Positions 17,721 to 25,943 of a DNA stretch of 64,000 bases are shown here, in pieces. Source of the DNA: Gordonibacter sp034932485. GTDB taxonomy: Bacteria > Actinomycetota > Coriobacteriia > Coriobacteriales > Eggerthellaceae. The position numbers and the translations under genes were made by a program. The DNA is taken from contig JAYFOQ010000016.1 in assembly GCA_034932485.1 (NCBI GenBank), positions 18,959-82,958 on the forward strand. Direction: 5' to 3'. The notes under the pieces were generated by a model. It was given only the letters and a program-made list of their open reading frames with translations. It was not told where the DNA came from and did no database searches. Position 1 is the first letter of the stretch, and the number at the start of each line of letters is the position of its first letter.

Positions 17721-17939
17721 ATGCGCATGATACCTATGTTGCACAGTGGTTATTATCGTCGAGCAGGGAAGGAGGTTGCTTCTGAGGAAGAGCTCTTTGC
17801 CGCCCTTGCCCAAAGCGACGATTCGTCGGAGGACGAGGTTATTGCGGCTATCTGCAGTGAGAAACACTCGCGGTATTTACAGAACAAGGCAATGCGGACT
17901 CTGAAGCAAGTGTTACAAGACAAGTTTGGATTTTTATGA
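17721..17939 (+). CDS. Small hypothetical protein (72 aa) in the export operon
   Basis: Unrecognised 72-aa protein, same strand and direction as the export operon, 59 bp before the leader-peptide gene. The middle is strongly acidic (SEEELFAALAQSDDSSEDEV) and the C-terminus is a basic amphipathic helix. It has no double-glycine site, no membrane helix and only one Cys. It might be a chaperone, an immunity or regulatory protein, or a leader-free substrate; nothing in the sequence decides this. The ribosome site is weak. Confidence 0.5.
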   Translation: MRMIPMLHSGYYRRAGKEVASEEELFAALAQSDDSSEDEVIAAICSEKHSRYLQNKAMRTLKQVLQDKFGFL

Positions 17940-17997
17940 TGCGTTTGGTGGTGTGATGTTTGCAAATTGTATAACCAATACCTAAGGAGATTAGACC

Positions 17998-18279
17998 ATG
18001 AGCGAGAAGATTAGCAGTGAGATAGAGGAACTTAGTGATAATGCATTAAAAGATATTTCCGGTGGAGTGAACACAGACGATTATCTTCGCGTTATTTCTC
18101 CCCGAGACGAAAAAGTGTATTACTACAAGAGGATTGACGACATTAGTAAACCTTGCAGTAATTTTTTGGTGAGTTGGGTGCATGACTATCAGACGGGTCA
18201 CTGCATGTTTTGCTGCTATTTTATCGAAGGTGGTTATTGCAAGCATCCCTCTACCACCATTGTTGAAGATTGGGGATAA
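17998..18279 (+). CDS. Double-glycine-leader, Cys-rich secreted peptide precursor
   Basis: 93-aa candidate substrate of the export system. The leader (residues 1-23) is acidic and ends in ELSDNALKDISGG, a typical double-glycine cleavage site with Leu and Ile at the expected upstream positions. The 70-residue mature part contains five Cys, four of them clustered as HCMFCC and YCKH, plus several aromatic residues. AAGGAG stands 8 nt before the ATG, and a strong terminator follows, so it is the last gene of the operon. No lanthionine, YcaO or radical-SAM enzyme is encoded nearby; the peptide may be unmodified, disulfide-bonded or metal-binding. Target and activity are unknown. Confidence 0.8.
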   Translation: MSEKISSEIEELSDNALKDISGGVNTDDYLRVISPRDEKVYYYKRIDDISKPCSNFLVSWVHDYQTGHCMFCCYFIEGGYCKHPSTTIVEDWG

Positions 18280-18318
18280 GAGCGGGTTGTGGTAGTAGGA
18301 TTGTAGGCGCTATATCTG

Positions 18319-18362
18319 AAGGGGTCTGTGATGGGGCTTCTCCACCATAAGACCCCTTTTTA
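18319..18362 (+). terminator. Terminator of the peptide-export operon
   Basis: AAGGGGTC (18319-18326) pairs with GACCCCTT (18351-18358), followed by a T run. It lies 40 bp after the peptide gene. Confidence 0.85.
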
Positions 18363-18447
18363 GGAGGAAGGGCTGTTCTTAGCTCCCTCTTGTCCGGAGT
18401 CTTATTGGCATAAAGGCAATCGTACAAGAAAAGGTATCTACCCCTTT

Positions 18448-19959
18448 ATGAGTAATGCTACTATCATCTTGCATGTATTCAAACAAGGGGATCTGGGGGA
18501 TTCGTTGTCTGAACAAGAAAATTCACGCAAGCTTAGCGGCTCTGCATCCTGGCTTGCTATTTTAGGTGCTGCCTTTTTCTGGGTATGGCTTGATCGGGGT
18601 ATGTTTGATGACGCCCTTCTTTTTTCGGCGCAGCAGAATGTCATCGAGTTTGCTACGGTAGCCCTTATGATCGCAAGTGTCTTGAGCCTTGTTGCGGTGT
18701 ATGCGGTTGTGGCGAGAAAGGGTCACTGGGTTGCTTGGCCTTTAAAGCTGATGGTCGTTGCTGCTTGTGGGGGTGCGCTAGGAGGCTTGCTTTGCCTAGC
18801 GTTTCGCGATGCAACAGGAGCAGTATTTTTTTGTTTAGGAGGCGTTCTTCTGGGTTTTTCCATGGGATGTCAAAATGTCGTTTGGGGTACTATCGCGGTT
18901 TCTCAGGGGGTGGAGAAAACTGTATTGCATATATCCGGCGCCTGGGGATTTAGCCTATTTTTGAACCTTCTTATGATCCCTCTTCCGAAGTTTGTGGAAG
19001 GTGTAGCGGTAATGCTTCTTCCCGTGTTGTCTCTCGTGTGTTATGTTGCGCTGTACCGGCTTCAAACTTGCGAGCGGTTCGTCATCGAGTTTAGGCAGTA
19101 CGCAGGCGATGCTCCTGCGAAGGGCCGACAGGCATTTGGTATCGATGTACCGTTTCTGGTTGTTATCCTTGTCTTCTGTGGTGTGTTTGGATTTGTGTCA
19201 TGGTTCGCACCGGCAAATCTTACGCCTTTCTCCAGTCAGGATGCCGCCTATCTTGCTATTGCGCGCTGCGGGGTTGCTCTAGTCTTTTTCTTTGTGTGTC
19301 TGGTATTCTCAATGAAGCGAGTTGAGTTGTTGCTGCGGGTAGCTTTGTCTCTTGTTGCTGCCGGTGTGGTGGTTTTAACTATCGGGGTGTTCGTGCCAAC
19401 AATGAACGATCCAGGGCGCATTCTGGTAGCGATGGGGTATTCGGGCTTTGATATCTTGGTGTGGACACTGATTTCGTATTACGTACGCACATCCAAAAAG
19501 CGTGCGGCACAGGTTATAGCGGTAGTCATGGCTACCGAGCAGATAGGTATATTGTTGGGAATCGGCAGCGGTCTCGCTATGGATTATGTAGCAATAGGTG
19601 CCTTTGAAGCCAGTATCTTTCTGGCAGCGATGAACTATCTTTTGTTGCTGGCCTGCTTCGCCTTGTTGCGGCGCTATGATCGACAGCCCATTTTACTGGA
19701 TGATTCTCCGGTAGATTCTTCTCTTTCTGGAGATGCGAACATTGCAGTGGACTGCTTTGCAAAGAATACGGGTCTAACTGTTCGCGAAAAGGAGATAGCC
19801 TATCTTCTGGCTGAGGGGAGGAATGTCCCCTATATTTCAAAGAAATTGTTTGTTTCGGAAAATACCGTCAAATCGCATGTGAGGCATATTTACGAGAAAA
19901 GTGGCGTGCATAATCGGCAGGAGCTTCTGGATAAACTGGAAGCTATTCGAAGCTCCTGA
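18448..19959 (+). CDS. LuxR-family regulator with multi-pass membrane sensor domain
   Basis: 503 aa. The first about 410 residues form roughly 12 hydrophobic helices (an MFS-like membrane domain), followed by a linker and a C-terminal LuxR helix-turn-helix (about 435-500: LTVREKEIAYLLAEG ... SENTVKSHVRHIYEKSG). This architecture is very common in Eggerthellaceae, where the regulators often sit next to reductase genes. Here it stands directly before the lipoprotein/flavoprotein pair at 20188-22304, its most likely target. The signal is probably a small molecule sensed in the membrane. The start ATG 18448 has a weak ribosome site. Confidence 0.9.
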   Translation: MSNATIILHVFKQGDLGDSLSEQENSRKLSGSASWLAILGAAFFWVWLDRGMFDDALLFSAQQNVIEFATVALMIASVLSLVAVYAVVARKGHWVAWPLKLMVVAACGGALGGLLCLAFRDATGAVFFCLGGVLLGFSMGCQNVVWGTIAVSQGVEKTVLHISGAWGFSLFLNLLMIPLPKFVEGVAVMLLPVLSLVCYVALYRLQTCERFVIEFRQYAGDAPAKGRQAFGIDVPFLVVILVFCGVFGFVSWFAPANLTPFSSQDAAYLAIARCGVALVFFFVCLVFSMKRVELLLRVALSLVAAGVVVLTIGVFVPTMNDPGRILVAMGYSGFDILVWTLISYYVRTSKKRAAQVIAVVMATEQIGILLGIGSGLAMDYVAIGAFEASIFLAAMNYLLLLACFALLRRYDRQPILLDDSPVDSSLSGDANIAVDCFAKNTGLTVREKEIAYLLAEGRNVPYISKKLFVSENTVKSHVRHIYEKSGVHNRQELLDKLEAIRSS

Positions 19960-20068
19960 GTGAGAGATAAAGTAGCCCCCGCCCTTTCCCCAGATAAAGC
20001 ACCCTGATCAGTTTCTGATGAGAGCCTTATTTTGAGGAATCACCAGTTTGTGATGTGGATGAAATACT

Positions 20069-20104
20069 AGCGAGACCCCATGGTGGGTCTCGCTTTGCTT
20101 TTAG
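20069..20104 (+). terminator. Terminator after the LuxR gene
   Basis: AGCGAGACCC (20069-20078) pairs with GGGTCTCGCT (20085-20094), followed by TTGCTTTT. Confidence 0.85.
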
Positions 20105-20187
20105 GGGCAAAGGGATGCCTCGATCAGAGGGAGCACTAGTGAGCGAGGCTTATTGGTGTCGGTTACAAGCAGGAAGAGGTGCAGATT

Positions 20188-20649
20188 ATGAGGAACAGGG
20201 AGTCGACGTTGAAAAAAACTGTTGCGATTGCAGTAGTTGCTTTCGTAATGGCGGCGTTGCTCGGACTTGCGGGATGCGCGGGGGGTGGTGCTGGTGGCGA
20301 CGTGTCGAACGAGAATAAAGCGAACGCCAAGACGGTTATTAAGGCAGCCAGCAACGTGTTTGCTACAACGGAGAGTCTTAATCTCACGGAGAAGGACAGT
20401 CCGGCAACCATCGATCAGAACGATCCAGCATTTACTGAGTTCTACACCGAGTTGATGGAATACAAAACCATGTCGGGCGTCGAACTAAAGGATTGTTCGT
20501 TTACGGTGGCTATTCAAAGCGTGACCGCCAGCACGGCGCGTGGTGACAGCACTCAGACGAACTATCGTTATTCCATTACGAAAGCCAGCATGAATGTGAA
20601 TGGTGTACACGTTTCGTATGACGCAAAAAGCGGATTCAGCTCGAAATAG
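20188..20649 (+). CDS. Small lipoprotein with FMN-binding-like features, partner of the flavoprotein
   Basis: 153-aa secreted lipoprotein: a basic N-terminus, hydrophobic segment and lipobox LAGC (near residue 30) followed by a Gly-rich stretch. ATG 20188 is chosen because AGGAAGAGG lies at the right distance; a GTG at 20179 would add three residues. The outer domain has no motif I can name with confidence. It lies 26 bp before the FAD-binding reductase gene, where a small FMN-binding or electron-delivering partner is often found, but I see no clear FMN attachment motif. Confidence 0.7.
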   Translation: MRNRESTLKKTVAIAVVAFVMAALLGLAGCAGGGAGGDVSNENKANAKTVIKAASNVFATTESLNLTEKDSPATIDQNDPAFTEFYTELMEYKTMSGVELKDCSFTVAIQSVTASTARGDSTQTNYRYSITKASMNVNGVHVSYDAKSGFSSK

Positions 20650-20675
20650 AAACCCTATTGGACAGGAGGTTAACC

Positions 20676-22304
20676 ATGAACGAACAGAAATTTTCTCGTA
20701 GGAACTTTCTCGGCTTGAGCGCTGTAGGCGTGGCGGCGGTTGCAGGTATGGGCTTGACGGGATGCGCGCCCAAGAAAGAGGCTACCTCTAAAGATTCTGC
20801 AAAAGTAACGACGGTCAACAGCTCGGGTATCGAGGTGGATAAGGCGAAAATTACAGAGACCATTTCTTGCGATGTTTTGGTTGTTGGCGGAGGGTTCGCA
20901 GGGCTGGCTGCATCGGTTCAGGCTGCCGAGAATGGAGACGACGTTATTCTGATCGAAGCGCAGACAACGCTTGGCGGAAACGGACAAGGTGTTGAGGGTA
21001 CGTTTGCGGTAGATTCGAAATACCAAAAGTCACAGGGGATTACGGTTGATCGCTCTATCATTATGCAGGAAGAACTTGGCAAGGCACAGTGGGTTCCGAA
21101 TGGCTTGTTCTATAAAGATCTCATTGATAACTCAGCCGACAATATTCAATGGGCAGTCGAGACGTGTGGATCGGTTATTAGCGGTCTGATAGACAACTAC
21201 CCATGCGGTGCTGTAGCGGGTGCGGTAGATACGTTTCACTGGTGGGAAGAAGGGGCTGCCTATGTGGGCTATATTCAGCCTATGGAGAAGAAACTGCGCA
21301 GCTTTGGTGCCAGTATCGACTTGAACACACGTGGCCTCGAGTTCAGCTATGCCGAAGACGGCAGTGTCGCAGGTGTTATAGCTCTTGATGCGTTTGGTGA
21401 TTTGGTTGAATATGCCGCAAAGGCGGTTATCTTGGCTACGGGAGGTTTCGCTAACGACGACAAGCGCCTAAAGAAGCTTGGCTTTGACCTAACCACCTTG
21501 GAGCGTATTGGCACGCCAGGGCATTACGGAGATGGCGTAAATATGGCCTTGGCTGCGGGCGCTTCCGAATTCAATGGAGTGTGTTACCTGAAATACAACC
21601 GCATCAGCCATGGCAGTGTTGAGATATTTGGGCCCCTTTGGACGGGTTTCTGCTTTGGTGGGCCGTTTTTGTGGCTGAACGAGAACGGTGAGCGCTTCGT
21701 TGATGAGAGCCTTGCGCTTCGCGTGGGTAACGTAGTTACTCAATCGGCTCCTATTCACAATCAGCCTAATTGTACGGCGTTGAGTGTATTTGATCAGAAG
21801 GTGTACGATCAGAAGATCGCTGAAACCAAGGCTATGGCCGATGAGTGGGGCGTAAATGTTGAACAGCAATGGAAAGATATTTTGGAGGCCGGAGACGACG
21901 GCTTTAAGGCTGATACGCTTGAGGAGCTGGCAAAGAAAGCCGGTGTAGACCCGACAGTTTTGAAGGCTTCAGTTGATGAGTACAATGCGCAATGTTCTGC
22001 TGGTATCGATAGCTTGTTTGGTAAGGAAAAAGAGTATCTGCAGCCTATAGCTACCCCACCGTACTACATCGGGCGTATCCATGAGGTTATGGAAGGACCT
22101 CTAGGCGGTGTTGTGACCGACCGTACGTTCCGGCCGTTGCTGGAAGAGGGCGGTCGCTTGGAGAATGTGTTTGTCATTGGCCTTGATGGCATCATGCTTT
22201 ACCGCGATGTGTATCCAATGGACGTACCGGGATCGGCTAGTGCTGAGTGCTTGCACGGCGGTCGTGTAGCAGCCAATGAAGCGCACAAAGTCGTTGTGGG
22301 GTAG
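20676..22304 (+). CDS. Tat-exported FAD-dependent reductase (fumarate/urocanate reductase-like flavoprotein)
   Basis: 542 aa. N-terminal Tat signal (SRRNFLGLSAVG) ending in the lipobox LTGC at about residue 28, so the enzyme is probably anchored outside the membrane. FAD-binding Rossmann motif DVLVVGGGFAGLAASVQAAENG near residue 70, a second FAD segment AVILATGGFANDDKR, and the catalytic-domain HYGDGVNMALAAGA stretch typical of the fumarate-reductase flavoprotein family. The natural acceptor cannot be told from sequence. ATG 20676 has AGGAGG upstream. Probably the terminal reductase of an anaerobic respiratory chain controlled by the LuxR regulator before it. Confidence 0.9.
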   Translation: MNEQKFSRRNFLGLSAVGVAAVAGMGLTGCAPKKEATSKDSAKVTTVNSSGIEVDKAKITETISCDVLVVGGGFAGLAASVQAAENGDDVILIEAQTTLGGNGQGVEGTFAVDSKYQKSQGITVDRSIIMQEELGKAQWVPNGLFYKDLIDNSADNIQWAVETCGSVISGLIDNYPCGAVAGAVDTFHWWEEGAAYVGYIQPMEKKLRSFGASIDLNTRGLEFSYAEDGSVAGVIALDAFGDLVEYAAKAVILATGGFANDDKRLKKLGFDLTTLERIGTPGHYGDGVNMALAAGASEFNGVCYLKYNRISHGSVEIFGPLWTGFCFGGPFLWLNENGERFVDESLALRVGNVVTQSAPIHNQPNCTALSVFDQKVYDQKIAETKAMADEWGVNVEQQWKDILEAGDDGFKADTLEELAKKAGVDPTVLKASVDEYNAQCSAGIDSLFGKEKEYLQPIATPPYYIGRIHEVMEGPLGGVVTDRTFRPLLEEGGRLENVFVIGLDGIMLYRDVYPMDVPGSASAECLHGGRVAANEAHKVVVG

Positions 22305-22344
22305 TACCAAACTCTCGATTTTTCGTGCGTCTCTCCCGTATGCA

Positions 22345-22375
22345 ATGAGCCCTTTTTCGAGGGCTCGTTGTGTTT
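22345..22375 (+). terminator. Terminator between the flavoprotein gene and the PurF-like gene
   Basis: GAGCCCT (22347-22353) pairs with AGGGCTC (22360-22366) with a 6-nt loop, followed by a T-rich tail. The genes converge here, so it may act in both directions. Confidence 0.7.
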
Positions 22376-22387
22376 CGTGTGCTTCTG

Positions 22388-23812
22388 TTATTCCTTACCC
22401 GACCAGCAGTACGTACATACTTTGTCGCGGTCAATACCTATTGCTTCCAGCATGCCGTCGAGTGACTGGTATCCTAGGGAGTCAAAACCTAATTTCTCGC
22501 AGATGGAGCTGAGCATGCACTTGCCTCGTTCCGTGGTGCTATCGGCATATTCATCGAGGTGTTTTTGGCCTTCGTCGCCCTCTAGTTCCTGCACCACGCG
22601 ACGTGCAATAAGTTCCATTTCAGAGCGGCTGCGCGAGAAGCTTAAATACTTGCAGCCATACATAATAGGCGGACATGCCGAACGCATGTGTACTTCGGCC
22701 GCACCACATTCATGCAGGTAATTCACTGTTCCTTGTAGCTGCGTACCACGCACAATAGAATCGTCCACAAATAAAAGTTTCTTATCGCGAATAAGCTCAG
22801 GCACGGGAATTAGCTTCATCTTGGCTACGCGATTGCGTACCTCTTGGTTAACGGGCATGAACGAACGGGGCCAGGTGGGGGTGTATTTGATGAAGGGGCG
22901 TCCAAAAGGAGCCTTACATTCCGTGGAATATCCAATGGCATGCGGAACGCCCGAATCGGGCACTCCTGCTACGTAGTCCACGTCGGGAACAGCGCCACGT
23001 GCTGCTTCGTCGCGGGCCATAATAGCGCCATTGCGATAGCGCATAACCTCAACGTTTATGCCCTCGTAGTTGGAGTTCGGGTAGCCATAGTATGTCCACA
23101 AGAATGCGCAAATTTTCATCTCGTTGCCGGCGGGAGAGATGGTTTCGTAGGTGTCTGCATTAACGCGCACAATCTCGCCCGGGCCGAGTTCATATTCGTC
23201 GTCGTAGTCGAGTTTGTGATAGGCAAACGATTCGAAAGAGATGCAGTGGCCTTCATCGTTCTTGCCTACAAGAACCGGTAGACGACCCATCTTGTCGCGC
23301 GCTGCAATAATTTGCCCGTCATCAGTCATAATAAGCAACGTAAGTGAGCCATCGATGACGTCTTGAGCGAACTTGATGCCTTCAACAAAGTTGTCTTTTT
23401 GATTAATCAGTGCCGCTACTAGCTCTGTGGTGTTCACGGCCCCTGAGCTCATTGCCATGAACTGTCGACCGCCGTTGCAGAAATGAGATTCCACCAGTTG
23501 CTCGGCATTGTTGATGGCACCCACGGTGGTAATGCCAAACGTGCCAAGGTGCGAGCGTACGAGTAGTGGCTGTGGGTCGGTGTCGCTAATACAGCCGATG
23601 CCACTACATCCGCGGAAGCCAGGTAGGTCGTCTTCGAAACGCGTGCGGAACGGTGTGTTCTCGATCGAGTGAATCTCGCGTTGGAAGCCGTCGTTTGCAT
23701 CGTGGAAAATCATGCCAGCGCGTCGCGTTCCTAAATGTGAGTGGTAATCCACACCAAAGAACACATCAAGCACCACATCGCGACGAGATGCTGCTCCGAA
23801 GAATCCGCCCAT
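22388..23812 (-). CDS. PurF-like amidophosphoribosyltransferase paralogue without N-terminal Cys
   Basis: 474 aa. An Ntn-type glutamine amidotransferase-like domain (about 1-240) is followed by a phosphoribosyltransferase domain with the PRPP-binding loop LLFVDDSIVRGTQ (near residue 350). Classic PurF proteins start with Met-Cys, the Cys being the glutamine-attacking nucleophile. This protein begins MGGFFGAASRRD, with no Cys at position 2. It belongs to a divergent paralogue group seen in some anaerobes and may use ammonia or another substrate. I take ATG 23812 (AAGGCAAG upstream); an in-frame upstream extension to 23854 has no family support. Confidence 0.82.
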   Translation of the reverse strand: MGGFFGAASRRDVVLDVFFGVDYHSHLGTRRAGMIFHDANDGFQREIHSIENTPFRTRFEDDLPGFRGCSGIGCISDTDPQPLLVRSHLGTFGITTVGAINNAEQLVESHFCNGGRQFMAMSSGAVNTTELVAALINQKDNFVEGIKFAQDVIDGSLTLLIMTDDGQIIAARDKMGRLPVLVGKNDEGHCISFESFAYHKLDYDDEYELGPGEIVRVNADTYETISPAGNEMKICAFLWTYYGYPNSNYEGINVEVMRYRNGAIMARDEAARGAVPDVDYVAGVPDSGVPHAIGYSTECKAPFGRPFIKYTPTWPRSFMPVNQEVRNRVAKMKLIPVPELIRDKKLLFVDDSIVRGTQLQGTVNYLHECGAAEVHMRSACPPIMYGCKYLSFSRSRSEMELIARRVVQELEGDEGQKHLDEYADSTTERGKCMLSSICEKLGFDSLGYQSLDGMLEAIGIDRDKVCTYCWSGKE

Positions 23813-24019
23813 TACTTGCCTTTCGCCTTGCCGGTCGTTTTTCGCAATCAACAAAGGTATTAGTATAAGACTAAGAAGAAGCTGTTTGGCGCGTGCCGTG
23901 GGAGGATTCGGGGTTTCTGCACGAAGGAAGCGGTTTGCGGTCGTTGAATACGCGCGCTGTATTGAATACCACCGTCGCGTTGCTTTGTTTGCACCATAAA
24001 CTCACGTTAAGAGTGGTGT

Positions 24020-24346
24020 TTAAAGTATCGCTGCGGCAAGCGAGAGGGTAGTGAACAGAACTCCAAACCCAAAAGCTGAAATGCGTTCGCGTTTGGTTAG
24101 ATTGAAAGCGATACCTCGCGCGTTTCGACAGAAATTTTTAACCGTTCGGGCTTGAGTTTGGGAGCTTGATTGTAGGGGGATCGCTCGTGCATGAAGAGGA
24201 TGCTGTCGACCATTACGTAGCCCTCCCGCGAGTACGATGATTTCTGCCCGTAGATTGTGAGGGCAGGCAGGGGAATCCTCATGGGGGCAGGAAGGAAGAA
24301 GGGGCTTCGTGGCGTGGGATTGCGTTGCGAAGGCGGTACTGCTCAT
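24020..24346 (-). CDS. Possible small membrane protein
   Basis: 108-residue open frame with an unusually good ribosome site (CCAAAGGAGAGCCC then ATG). The first 85 residues are low-complexity, basic and Pro/Ser-rich; the C-terminus is one hydrophobic helix (FGFGVLFTTLSLAAAIL) preceded by a basic patch, like a tail-anchored protein. A second minus-strand frame (24097-24282) overlaps, so a frameshifted remnant is also possible. No function recognised. Confidence 0.4.
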   Translation of the reverse strand: MSSTAFATQSHATKPLLPSCPHEDSPACPHNLRAEIIVLAGGLRNGRQHPLHARAIPLQSSSQTQARTVKNFCRNARGIAFNLTKRERISAFGFGVLFTTLSLAAAIL

Positions 24347-24519
24347 GGGCTCTCCTTTGGTTGTGCTTTCTGCTTTCGTATTGCAGCATATCTGTTTGTC
24401 GAATTAGCATGTGTACCAAAAGAGGGACATTAACGGACTAAGCCGCCAGTGAGTGCGTAGTGGTCGACCCTTTTAATTATGGTAGCAAGGAAGGTGTCTG
24501 GTATTGTTGGGGAAGGAGT

Positions 24520-24557
24520 GCAAAACCAGAAGCCGACAATCTTGTCGACTTCTGGTT
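24520..24557 (-). terminator. Terminator of the deformylase-like gene
   Basis: On the minus strand AACCAGAAGTCGAC (24557-24544) pairs with GTCGGCTTCTGGTT (24537-24524) with one mismatch, followed by TTTGC. It lies about 100 bp downstream of the gene at 24654. The stretch 24347-24653 otherwise shows no gene. Confidence 0.7.
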
Positions 24558-24653
24558 AAGGGATAGCTTTTTCTGCTTGCTTTACCGAGATGCTAAAAAT
24601 GGGCACTCGTAAATTTGCAGAGAAATATGGTGAGGCTTTGTGAGAAAAGCGGG

Positions 24654-25073
24654 TTAGACGAGCTTGCCCTTGCAGTGGTCAATCATGTGCTGGATAATCT
24701 GTGCGGTCCAGCCGGTGAATTCTTTTTTACGCGGCTGCAGCGTGCCGTCTGTTAACTCTTCAAAGGATACTTTGATACGATCGTAGCGTGTTACTTTTGA
24801 TTCTGCTTCCAGCGACAAGCAACCTTCGACGGCCTTGAAGGCACCTAGCGCTTGCAGCATTCGGGGATTGTACATGACGTGCGGTTGGTCGTTGTCATCC
24901 AAATAGGCGATAACGCATTTCGGGCAACCAATTTGGTTGGCTGCGAGGCAAGCGGCGCCTTCCAAGGAAGTGAGCGTTTCCAGTAGATCCTGGGCCACCG
25001 AAGCATCTTCTGCGGTGGCTATTTCGCAGGGTTGCGAGAGGGCAGCTTCGTCTTTCACCAGTTCCTTGATCAT
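24654..25073 (-). CDS. Peptide deformylase homologue with altered HExxH site
   Basis: 139 aa. All three deformylase motifs are recognisable: motif 1 GAACLAANQIG (39-49), motif 2 EGCLSLE with metal ligand Cys85, and motif 3, which reads QHMIDH (128-133) instead of QHExDH. The two metal-binding His (129, 133) are kept but the catalytic Glu is Met130, so normal deformylase activity is doubtful. GGAGGAAAC precedes the ATG. A second, canonical def gene is expected elsewhere in the genome. Confidence 0.85.
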   Translation of the reverse strand: MIKELVKDEAALSQPCEIATAEDASVAQDLLETLTSLEGAACLAANQIGCPKCVIAYLDDNDQPHVMYNPRMLQALGAFKAVEGCLSLEAESKVTRYDRIKVSFEELTDGTLQPRKKEFTGWTAQIIQHMIDHCKGKLV

Positions 25074-25250
25074 GTTTCCTCCGTTAGAGTAGGTTGCGTT
25101 CTTGTTTTAACAACCGCATTTATGGTTGACAGTGTCGGTTTAATTCCGGATGAATTCTACCATGAATAAAGGTTATAGCTGCACAAAGCATCACGTGTCT
25201 AAGAGGAGTCGCAATTTTTAAACTGGTTCTATTTTCGATTGGTAGTCCGC

Positions 25251-25943
25251 TTAGCAGAGCACCTTTTCCGGGTGCTGGAAGTAGGCTTCTAGCTTTTTGA
25301 AGAACGCCACCAAGTCCATACCGTCGGCGAATGCGTGATGGACGCTAAGGGCAACGGGTAGCACATCGAGTCCTTCTCGTTTGCGAGGTGTGCCAACGAT
25401 TACGGTTGGAATTAGCATATGTTTATGAATGGAGGTCATTTCGCAGTCGTCGAAGGGATAAGGTATGTGCGAAGCTAAAAGGCAGGGGTGCCCATCGGCA
25501 AACATGTTTTCACTTTTGCCACTACGGATGCTGTCGATTGCCGCCGTGATGCGTTGATAGCTTGTTTCAAATGCGGGATCAAGATGAACAAGGGTGTTTA
25601 TGGGAATGCCCTCACGGTTCAAAACCGGAAAGCTCAGGTCAAGCTCGCGAAATAAAACGGCTTCTCGTGGGCTATCTTTCCCTGAATGATGTACGGCAGA
25701 GATCCGTAGTGCTTCTACTTCGTTAGCGCAGCGCCACAGCAGATACAAGATGGTTGAGAAGCGCCTGAGATGGTGAGTGGCCAGAAAGTGAGACATTTCC
25801 TCGAATGGTACGGAGGCATTCAGATGAACTTGCGTTCCTGTTTTCATGAAGAAGTCGAATGATTCTTGCCGATTCCAATGAGCGGGATCGATGAGATCGT
25901 ATGCAGTTTTGTCTTGTGGGATAAGGGGAAGTGCGGTGGGCAT
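25251..25943 (-). CDS. Chloramphenicol acetyltransferase-like protein
   Basis: 230 aa, CAT/CoA-dependent acyltransferase fold. The catalytic motif HHAFADGMD is present near residue 202, and the N-terminal HWNRQESFDFF segment is typical of CatA-like proteins. Many family members of this size in gut anaerobes are annotated as CAT without shown resistance activity, so I do not claim a resistance gene. It is monocistronic, with AGGAGACACC before the ATG. Confidence 0.85.
   Translation of the reverse strand: MPTALPLIPQDKTAYDLIDPAHWNRQESFDFFMKTGTQVHLNASVPFEEMSHFLATHHLRRFSTILYLLWRCANEVEALRISAVHHSGKDSPREAVLFRELDLSFPVLNREGIPINTLVHLDPAFETSYQRITAAIDSIRSGKSENMFADGHPCLLASHIPYPFDDCEMTSIHKHMLIPTVIVGTPRKREGLDVLPVALSVHHAFADGMDLVAFFKKLEAYFQHPEKVLC

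Noticed and set aside
25251..25943. Calling a chloramphenicol resistance gene
   Set aside because: The fold and HHxxxDG motif are present, but many such homologues are not shown to confer resistance.
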